DNA from: Anastrepha obliqua
Lineage: Eukaryota; Arthropoda; Insecta; Diptera; Tephritidae
Assembly (NCBI RefSeq): GCF_027943255.1
Contig: NC_072896.1
Span: 117,769,879 to 117,833,878, forward strand
Direction of reading: 5' to 3'
DNA: 64,000 nt
A program made the translations under genes and the position numbers. The notes below the pieces were generated by a model. That model was given only the letters and a program-made list of their open reading frames with translations, searched no databases and was not told the origin of the DNA. Of the stretch, positions 56,283 to 64,000 are shown piece after piece; position 1 is the first letter of the stretch; the number at the start of each line of letters is the position of its first letter.

Positions 56283-56633
56283 AACTTATAACCGCGTAAC
56301 TCCCAGACTCTAATCTCTTGGATTACTACGTATGGGAGCGTAGTTGAGGGTGTAACCAATAGATATCCTCATAACACCATTTCTTATTCGAAGGCTGCAA
56401 TTAATACCGTTATGCTCAATATGAATAAGGATCATTTGATTCGGGCATGCAATCGTTTCCGGATCCGGATCGAAGAGGTTAATGCAGTTGATGGAAATTT
56501 TATTGAATGATTTTATGGATACATAATAAATTAATGTGGTGTAAAAAAATCGTGAGGTTTCATAAAATTTTGTTTAAAATAAAAGCTGATTAGTATTACT
56601 CTCAAGTTTCCCTCAAATAACGTACTCAGCCTG
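56283..56633 (+). mobile_element. Fragment of the maT-like family
   Basis: Plus strand relative of the element at 6194-7308: YVWERS-type text, then TISYSKAAINTVMLNMNKDH and LIRACNRF, and the right end CAAATAACGTACTCAGCCTG before TA (56634-56635). The left end is missing. Frame broken by stops. Confidence 0.75.
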
Positions 56634-56732
56634 TATACTCGTATAATTGACGCTTACATCGCTAAAACATTTTTAGAGGTCTACTACCTAGCAGACCGTT
56701 ATTTGGCTCTGAGCGAGTTTGACAGATATTCC

Positions 56733-56798
56733 GACGTCATTCGCTTTGTGTTTCACAAAATTTAGCTTTAGCTTAGTGAAACACAAAACGAATGACGT
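56733..56798. repeat. Small perfect hairpin
   Basis: GACGTCATTCGCTTTGTGTT (56733 on) pairs with AACACAAAACGAATGACGTA ending near 56799: arms of about 23 bp with one mismatch and a 19-base loop (AAAATTTAGCTTTAGCTTA). Confidence 0.85.
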
Positions 56799-56890
56799 AG
56801 AATCCAAAGTTCCCCTCAAAAAAAAATTTTTTTTTCACCATACCAAACGAGCAATCCTGGTATCTATATCCTTGTTCTTTGTTGATTGTT

Positions 56891-56945
56891 TAGCTGAGCT
56901 TCTCCTTCCATTTTTGTGGTGAGCATCTTGGAGCGACCTACAGGG
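56891..56945 (+). repeat. Degraded SINE-like fragment
   Basis: TTCTCCTTCCATTTTTGTGG followed by GAGCATCTTGGAGCGACCTACAG resembles CTCCTCCTATTTGTGGTGTGC followed by ATGGAGGGACCTACAG-like text of the repeat at 45611, with an internal deletion. Weak. Confidence 0.4.
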
Positions 56946-57252
56946 CTGGCAAAAATTCACCACTGAACCCTCCGCGAGGGTGTCGGCTGGAAATAAGCAA
57001 CACAGTTGTCCTATTTTAGGAGGTACTTAGCTAAGTTGTACTATGTTCGGTGCTCTTCAATAGTACAGTAATATTTAAAGTATATTTAACATGCTCGGGG
57101 GCGACCCGTGCCGAGAATCTGTCAGGCTGAGGCCGCCCAAGTATTGAGCGGAATTTACGGATACCTGGCGCCCTCCGTAATAACTAGCCTTACCTCTGTA
57201 GCTTGGAACTATGCAAGGGCGGACATATTTTCTCCGACACTCGTGGGTCCAG

Positions 57253-57720
57253 AAATGAATAGTCCTAATAAAATAAACAAAACAAAAGATGGAGATCGGT
57301 CTTCCTCCTAACAGGCCGACAGGAATGTCCAGTTCCGCAATGCGAGCAACGCGTGCACCGAGCTCCAAAACAAACACCACTCATCTGTCTAATAAATCGA
57401 ACAAAAAAACAATGTCAGCCGGAGCAAAAACCATGCCCGTAACTACAACAACAGCAGTACTTGATACAGGTCCAAGCATGAGCAAAAGTGGCCGAAAGCA
57501 CAACTACTGCTAGCTCCGGTACCGAAGTATGGCCGCATGTGAGGGTGGTAGATCCAGGGAAAGTGGACTACTAGGATCGTGGAAACTCTACAAGGCTACC
57601 AAGGAAGGTGAATGAAACGCAGTCTAAAGAACATGAGCTCACACAGGAGCTGAAGGAGGCAATTGAAAGAGCAAACGCAATCATTCCCGACTCCAACCCG
57701 GATTTTTAACCAGTCCGATC
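57253..57720 (+). pseudogene. Possible LINE ORF1 (gag-like) 5' fragment
   Basis: Low-complexity coding text in shifting frames: MNSPNKINKTKDGDRSSS, RPTGMSSSAMRATRAPSSKT, NTTHLSNKSNKKTMSAGAKT, GTEVWPHVRVVDPGKVDY, HELTQELKEAIERANAIIPD. The sequence is rich in Ser, Thr and Lys, as in some insect LINE gag-like ORF1 starts, and lies near a Jockey-like 3' end. Assignment uncertain. Confidence 0.4.
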
Positions 57721-58021
57721 TGCTCCAAAAAGACAACGGTCCTTGAAGGAAAGTAATCCTAATCTGCATAATATGGCTCCTATCCACGCTGATAAGGTTC
57801 AATGTACCTTTCTCACCTCGACAATAGTAAACAGACTGATTTTACCATAATCGACAGAGATTGCAGTATCAACTTTTTTGTAGGTCGAGCAGAGAACATT
57901 TAAATGTCTGCATAGGAATTTTTGCAAGCAATCTGCCGATTTCACGCGCAGTCCGTCACGCGGCTGTCTGTCCGCTAACGCAGCTTCATTGTTTTTCTAC
58001 TGCGCTATTGCTATGTGTTTC

Positions 58022-58260
58022 GTTGGTGTTGTTGTTGTTGTAGCAGTTCATTGAGCCCTGCTAGTACGGTGTAGTCACCCATCGTCATTGCCTAAATCAT
58101 CTCACGGTAGGCTCAGGAAACATGCGCTTTCGACGGGTTGGGATCAGAGGGAGAGGAGTGTTAGCTGAGTGCGTTTAAGAGGGCATGTGAATAGATGGTT
58201 CATCTCAGCGTGGTTAGTATCGTGCTTTCAAAACAAGGTTTGGCCAGAAAACAAACCTTA
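58022..58260 (-). pseudogene. Jockey-like LINE 3' end fragment
   Basis: Reverse complement resembles the 3' end at 55720-55870: CACATGCCCTCTTAAACGCA, CAACCCGTCGAAAGCGCATG and TTTCCTGAGCCTACC, followed by an ACA-type simple tail (plus strand TTGTTGTTGTTGTTG-like run near 58025). Only a few hundred bases remain. Confidence 0.7.
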
Positions 58261-58646
58261 CTCTCATATACTGCCAGGCGTGAGAGCGCGATAAAACGCT
58301 TTAGAAGTTGCAGACGAAGCAAGAAGTGCTGTGACCCAGTTCCAGTCTAACTGCACGAACACCAGATCACTAGTACCTTTGAAAACATTCACTTACTTTT
58401 GCTGAATATATCCTTCCTGTCCAAGAATGAAGTCCAGAATCTACAGGATTTTAAGTTCTCCCTCCTGTAATTAGTCAATCTATGCAAGTGTCAAGAAGTC
58501 CGACCTTCGATGATTCTAAGCGGTACAAGAACCTCTTCTTCGAAATATCCGCGGGTAAGCCATTCCTAACTGTCATTTCGAAATGATTAGAGAGTTTTCC
58601 AAAATTCGGACAAATGATTTAAATTGAATAAAAAGTATGTATATAC
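58261..58646. other. Non-coding spacer
   Basis: Nothing recognised. Confidence 0.45.
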
Positions 58647-59610
58647 AGTAGGTCAAAAAAGTATTCGTTACATACTTTGCGCAAGATTAAACTTCACGAT
58701 TTCTAAAGAAATATTAAAGTATAATTTTTTATTGAAATCTCGAGCCCACTACATCTGCCTTATACGCTGAAGTCACATTTTCAAATTCGTTGTACTCTTG
58801 CGAAGATCGCGCTACTTCAGCTCGTCCACCAAGATGGTGGCAAATAAATATTGTTCGATGTGGGCAAGATGCACAATGAAGAGAATAATAAGGTGGCGCC
58901 GATGACAGTACCGCTACTTTGCTTTCAGCGAATTTGACAGTATCAGTTGATTTTCGTGACGCTACACTAGTGCATTTGGTCATCAGTGTGATCAGATTAC
59001 CATTTTCGTAAGTTGATTTAGCATTTTTTTTTGCTCTAGCCTCGCAGTGTTAGTTCTTTCTTTCGAGTTTCTTTAAACGAAAGGCCGAAAAACGCTTTTG
59101 CGCCGGATTTGAGGTTATGTAACAAGATAAGGTACTACTTTCTCAAAAAGGTCGCGATGGTTTCTTCAGTATTTTCAGGTAATACCTGGTATGTAATTTT
59201 TTATTGTACTGGGAATACACCTCTAAGGCTTTAATTCATATTCAGTAAACTCAAAGGCTTGTTGCAATTTATTAGAAGGTTTTAATTTTTAAGAAAGGTT
59301 GAGAGAAGTAGATCCAATATACTTGCATTGCCTCAAAAGGAGCAAAAAATGAGATTTACATTTCCAAAACATCAAATTTTATAAGAATCAATTTTTTAAT
59401 AGCACTGAAATTTCTCAGGATAAACTTTAAATGCAAAAAAAGTGGTTGTCTGCAAAGTCGGTTTACTGACGATAGTTTAACGTGATAACGTCATAAGAAA
59501 ATACTGATTGAATGGTTGCATTTTTCAAAAGAAAATTTTAATTTTATTTGTTTGATACATATTTTGTATGGATATAGAGAATGAGTTAACATTAACATAA
59601 CATATACTTT

Positions 59611-59893
59611 AACATAACATAACATAACATAACATAACATAACATAACATAACATAACATAACATAACATAACATAACATAACATAACATAACATAACAT
59701 AACATAACATAACATAACATAACATAACATGACATAACACAACACAACACAACACAACACAACACAACACAACACAACATAACATAACATAACATAACAT
59801 AACATAACATAACATAACATAACATAACATAACATAACATAACATAACATAACATAACATAACATAACATAACATAACATAACATAACATAAC
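59611..59893. repeat. (AACAT)n pentamer array
   Basis: About 56 units of AACAT in tandem, with a block of AACAC units in the middle (59736-59778). The array is almost perfect. The long minus-strand open frames MLCYVMLCYVM are translations of this repeat, not genes. Confidence 0.98.
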
Positions 59894-61517
59894 AAATTAC
59901 CCCGTATTAAAGCACTTATCAACAGCTTTCATTTGATACCCATATTGTACATACACAACCAAAGGTTGCCCGGGTCCACGTTTTGACCTATATCTCGAGA
60001 CCCCAGTCACGGAGCGGCATGAAAAATACTCTGTACTAAAGCATTCACCAACAGCTTCCATTTGATACCCATATTGTACATACACATCCGAAGGTTACCC
60101 GGGTCAACGTTTTGACCTATATCTCGAGACCCTATCTACCAATAGGTATTCAAACTATACGGAAATCATCTTCAATACCTACTTAACAATGTGTGTAAGT
60201 TTGGTTTAATTCGGTTCAAAGACACGGCGGGTCCACGTTTTGGCATATATTTCGAGACCCTAGTCATCAATAGGTATGAAAATTACCCCGTATTAAAGCA
60301 CTTATCAACAGCTTTCATTTGATATCCATATTGTATAAACACATTCTAGGGTCCACGTTTTGGTCTCTATCTCGAGACCCTAGTCACGGAACGGATGGAA
60401 ATACTCTGAACTAAAGCATTCACCAACAGCTTCCATTTGATACCCATATTGTACATACACATCCGAAGGTTACCCGGGTCCACGTTTTGACCTATATCTC
60501 GAGACCATATCTACCAATATGTACCCAAACAATACGGAAACCATCTTCAATACCTACTTAACAATGTGTGTAAGTTTGGTTTAATTCGGTGCAAAGACAC
60601 GGCGGGTCCACGCTTTGGCATATATTTCCAGATCCTAGTCATCAATAGGTATGAAAATTACCCCGTATTAAAGCACTTATCAACAGCTTTCATTTGATAT
60701 CCATATTGTACAAACACATTCTAGGGTCCACGTTTTGGTCTCTATCTCGAGATCCTAGTCAGGGAGCGGATGGAAATACTCTGAACTAAAGCATTCACCA
60801 ACAGCTTCCATTTGATACCCATATCGTACATACACATCCGAAGGTTACCCGGGTCAACGTTTTGACCTATATCTCGAGACCCTATCTACCAATAGGTATT
60901 CGAACTATACGGAAATCATATTCAATACCTACTTAACAATGTGTGTAAGTTTGGTTTAATTCGGTGCAAAGACACGGCGGGTCCACGTTTTGGCATATAT
61001 TTCGAGACCCTAGTCATCAATAGGTACGAAAATTACACCGTATTAAAGCACTTATCAACAGCTTTCATTTGATATCCATATTGTACAAACACATTCTAGG
61101 GTCCACGTTTTGGTCTCTATCTCGAGACCCTGGTCACGGAGCGGATGGAAATACTCTGAACTAAAGCATTCACCAACAGCTTCCATTTGATACCCATATT
61201 GTACATACACATCCGAAGGTTACCCGGGTCAACGTTTTGACCTATATCTCGAGACCCTATCTACCAATAGGTATTCAAACTATACGGAAATCATCTTCAA
61301 TACCTACTTAACAATGTGTGTAAGTTTGGTTTAATTCGGTGCAAAGACACGGCGGGTCCACGTTTTGGCATATATTTCGAGACCCTAGTCATCAATAGGT
61401 ATGAAAATTACCCCGTATTAAAGCACTTATCAACAGCTTTCATTTGATACCCATATTGTACATACACATCCGAAGGTTACCCGGGTCCACGTTTTGACCT
61501 ATATCTCGAGCCCTATT
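59894..61517. repeat. 375-bp higher-order satellite with three diverged subunits
   Basis: ATTACCCCGTATTAAAGCAC-type text recurs at 59896, 60282, 60657, 61032 and 61407: spacing 386, then 375, 375, 375. Within each 375-bp unit the motif GGGTCCACG(T/C)TTTG occurs three times (for example 60349, 60476, 60604), so each unit holds three subunits of about 120-128 bp. Subunits differ more from each other than units do, the mark of a higher-order repeat. The last copy is partial. Units are about 95-98 percent alike by eye. Confidence 0.95.
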
Positions 61518-61660
61518 TCCAAAATAAAATATAATCCATGTTACTCGTGATGTAGCTTTCGAATGGTGAAAGAATTTTTAAAATCGGTCCAGTAGTTTTT
61601 GAGCCTATTCATTACAACCAAACAAACAAAGTTTTCCTCTTTATAATATTAGTATAGATG
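61518..61660 (+). repeat. Retroelement-like 3' end motif
   Basis: Text such as AATCGGTCCAGTAGTTTTTG, AACCAAACAAACAAAGTTTT and TTATAATATTAGTATAGATG is widely seen at the end of insect transposable elements. It directly follows the last satellite unit. Element class not determined. Confidence 0.45.
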
Positions 61661-61971
61661 TGGTAAATATTACCATACATTTTTTCCTTCAGATATAATA
61701 AAAAAATAATAATAATAACATTAAAACAACAGGCATTATTAACAAACTTGGTTTTATTTTAAATTCTTCAAGTAAATCAAATTAATAATAATCAATAAGA
61801 AGGCATATGCCAATACAAATACGTGAATTTATATATGTACATATGCGCATATACATACATATATACGCTCACTTAAGTAGGGGAGAGCAAGATGTCGAAC
61901 GTTGCCGTTCGTTTGCTTTGTTTGCTTTGTCGTTCCTTCCGCGCTTTCGCTTGCAGTTCATACAATGCAAT

Positions 61972-62157
61972 GAGCAAGGTAACTACATATGAGCAAGGTA
62001 ACACTAATATGAGCAAGGTAACACTAATGAGCAAGGTAACTACATATGAGCAAGGTAACACTAATATGAGCAAGGTAACTACATATGAGCAAGGTAACAC
62101 TAATGAGCAAGGTAACACTAAAGAGCAAGGTAACACTAATGAGCAAGGTAACGACAC
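61972..62157. repeat. Minisatellite, ten copies of GAGCAAGGTAAC units
   Basis: Ten tandem units of 17-20 bases starting GAGCAAGGTAAC, ending in ACTAAT, ACTAATAT or TACATAT. Two unit types alternate irregularly. Open frames on both strands across it are translations of the repeat. Confidence 0.95.
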
Positions 62158-62334
62158 ATTTTTTCGTGCGTGCAGCCTGTTAAATCGAATTATAAGACGT
62201 TATCACGTCAAAAGTGGCTCTTTTAGCCTCTTTTAAATTATACAATTTATTTTTTTACTTACAGTTTTACTGCTACTTTCTATGCGGGTGCATGGCTCTG
62301 GATAGAAGAAGGTTCAACTTTTTAGGAAAAAGTT
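62158..62334. other. Spacer between minisatellite and fold-back
   Basis: Nothing recognised. Confidence 0.5.
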
Positions 62335-62900
62335 CTTGGCAAAAGTAGCCAATATAAAAATAACAAGTCTTGTTAGATTTATTAGAGCCACAGGTTAGTT
62401 CAATGAGGACAATGTAGAGTGAGGAGAGGGGACAGCCCTGGGGTTATTACAATGGGCCTACAGTAGGCCTAGGTGTGTCAACCGACAACCACTATACCTA
62501 CCTTCGCTTAAAAGAGAGCCGAACTGAGTTGTTAATCACATCTTATTTAGATAGAAACCAGATTGCGCCCATCAGAGAGTGCGTGACGTCACATTGGTAT
62601 AGTTGTGCAGTGTTGCCAACCCTTTGCTCTTTGCAATAAATTTAGTGCTTTTTTATACCCAAAATGTGAAATTTTTGAGTATGGTGTATGTTTTTTTTTT
62701 TGAAACTACCAAAACTGTATAGTATGTACTACCAAAGGTATAGTGGTTGTCGGTTGACACACCTAGGCCTACTGTGGGCCCATTGTAATAACACCAGGGC
62801 TGTCCCCTCTCCTCACTCTACATTGTCCTCATTGAACTAACCTGTGGCTCTAATAAATCTAACAAGACTTGTTATTCTTATATTGGCTACTTCTGCCAAG
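62335..62900. repeat. Fold-back inverted repeat, 165-bp arms
   Basis: Left arm 62335-62499, right arm 62736-62900, with about 236 bases between. Arms are nearly identical by eye (a few mismatches, for example TGGGCCTACAG against TGGGCCCACAG). Transcripts could fold into a long hairpin. Likely a fold-back type mobile element; no TSD or coding region recognised. Confidence 0.92.
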
Positions 62901-63004
62901 TTATTCACTGTAACTCTGTACTCTGTAATGTCAAAAACTATAAACCAACGAATTAAATGGGTTAAATATGCTATGAGAGCAACGAATACTTTTTTATCCC
63001 ACTG

Positions 63005-64000
63005 CATATAGTTTTTTCCCCTCATGCATACCTATAATATGGATATATACGAATAATCCAGTACAAATTCACTTAACATCAACCTTAAGGTAAATCAGCA
63101 TTAGCATCTCCGTAAAAAATCCAACTCCATTTGCCCTAAACAAAGAGGCGGCAAGCATTAAAAAAGCAAAGTAGGCATAAGAATTGCATAAATATAAAAC
63201 CGAAAAATAAATATTTTTATTTTATTATTATTGAATTATAATACGTATCGAATGTCGCACATAAACATTCAATAACAAAATATCATAAGTCGCAGCAAAA
63301 AAAAAAGTGTGCCCACCAATAAGAAAGGGTAAAAAGCGGATGAAAGACCAACACCCACACACAAGGTACATTCACACTACCATCCTATGCGGCTTGAGAA
63401 CAGAAATCGTAACTTTTTGCAATGAGAAAGGGTAACAAAATAAAACCTACGTTTTTTCCAACGCTATCACTCCTGGAGGACTCATACCCCCCGCCATCAT
63501 CATCATCATCAACATGATCCAGAAAGTCAATGGTTTTGAAAAGTGCAAAAAGTCATTATTTGGTCGTATTTGTGTACTTAACGTTTGGATTGCAAATATT
63601 TACTGCCATCACTCAGGCATTCATTGCTTGTATGTAGGTATTTCCATCGCATGTGCACATAAGAATCCTTTCGCCATAAAAATCGGCACGTAAAAATGCC
63701 TCCTTTTAGCATAAAATGTTGTCACGCAAATCAAGACGAGGCACATACATGCGCACGTACCTGTGCATATGAGCGTCAAGGGTGCTGCAGTGTTTTCTCC
63801 TCCACTATGAAAGGCAGTAGCAGGGTGCCCAGCGTGGTGAGGGTGAAGTTTGATTTACCAGCAAACTTCGATTGCCAAATGTGCGGTTGATTTCGAATGC
63901 ATGTTCGTGAATTTACACTGAGCAGCATAAAGATGAGAACACTAATTTCTTGCACGAAAATTATCTACCATCTCAAAGGTAAATTGTAAAAGAAACGCAA
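63005..64000. other. Non-coding stretch, no gene recognised
   Basis: Contains a short (ATC)n run (63494-63513). A 64-codon open frame at 63696-63890 is Cys-rich but I do not recognise it. May be host intergenic DNA. Confidence 0.45.

Larger units (their letters stand above)
58647..63004. mobile_element. Satellite-rich block bounded by Tc1-like inverted ends
   Basis: Left end CAGTAGGTCAAAAAAGTATT, right end reversed CAGTGGGATAAAAAAGTATT, both continuing CGTT, with matching flanks (TATATA and TATATG). Between them lie the AACAT array, the 375-bp repeats, a minisatellite and a fold-back, about 4.4 kb in all. Left flank has TA; the right flank has CA, so a TA duplication is not demonstrated. The ends may belong to one expanded element or to two separate decayed copies. 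Confidence 0.45.

Noticed and set aside
59491..59922. Long minus-strand open frames made of MLCYVMLCYV units
   Set aside because: They are translations of the AACAT pentamer array; a 5-base repeat read in three frames gives a 5-residue repeat and no stops.
59894..61517. CRISPR-like spacing of repeats
   Set aside because: Units are 375 bp with no short repeat and unique spacer pattern, in a eukaryotic genome; it is a satellite.
61873..62236. Open frames on both strands with repeated residues (plus EQGNTN, minus LVLPCSLV)
   Set aside because: They follow the GAGCAAGGTAAC minisatellite; no start context or domain.
63696..63890. 64-codon Cys-rich open frame as a secreted peptide
   Set aside because: No signal peptide and no recognised cysteine framework.

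Overview
The window reads as dipteran nuclear DNA, most likely from a true fruit fly (Tephritidae). It is AT-rich, gene-poor and crowded with decayed transposons. Two intron-bearing genes for juvenile hormone acid O-methyltransferase (JHAMT) identify an insect. The tephritid inference rests on a dispersed SINE-like repeat (45600-46560, degraded pieces at 26605-26830 and 56891-56945) that I recall from tephritid sequences. I did no database search, so family names rest on motif recognition and recall.

Host genes: the only confident ones are the tandem JHAMT paralogues, both on the minus strand (22213-23224 and 28324-29336). Each has three exons with matching boundaries, a shared TATA motif and a nearby AATAAA. 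The 5.1 kb between them is filled with transposon remnants.

Mobile DNA, left to right. 0-1 kb: the C-terminal end of a Mutator-like transposase whose 3' flank resembles the TTAA-flanked elements further on. 3.4-9.7 kb: five Tc1/mariner-type elements or remnants, four with exact TA duplications and terminal inverted repeats. 11.0-15.7 kb: a patchwork of Tc1-like remnants repeated in inverted orientation at 38.1-41.3 kb; the left copy has gained a TTAA-flanked element and an almost intact mariner, both absent from the right copy. 16.2-17.6 kb: LINE fragments. 19.4-19.9 kb: a tRNA-derived SINE. 21.1-22.0 kb: a mariner with 188-bp inverted repeats. 24-28 kb (between the JHAMT genes): R1-like LINE, two Tc1-like elements whose reading frames run together, a SINE and a mauritiana-type mariner. 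30.2-31.4 kb: R1-like LINE. 32.3-34.7 kb: older TTAA-type elements. 34.8-37.9 kb: Tc1-like elements, one split by a LINE with a 12-bp target duplication. 44-47 kb: LINEs and a SINE split by the second TTAA element. 49.6-56.6 kb: mariners, one split by a LINE with a 7-bp duplication. 57-58.3 kb: LINE scraps. 58.6-63.0 kb: a satellite-rich block with an AACAT pentamer array, a 375-bp higher-order repeat made of three diverged subunits, a minisatellite and a 165-bp-arm fold-back.

Stretches without a recognisable gene (about 1.0-3.4, 9.7-11.0, 17.6-19.4, 19.9-21.0, 31.4-32.3, 41.3-44.0, 47.1-49.6, 51.5-53.9 and 63.0-64.0 kb) look like intergenic or intronic DNA with microsatellites. The strongest points for follow-up are the JHAMT duplication, the TTAA-element family and its possible transposase, the inverted duplication with paired empty and filled sites, and the satellite block.
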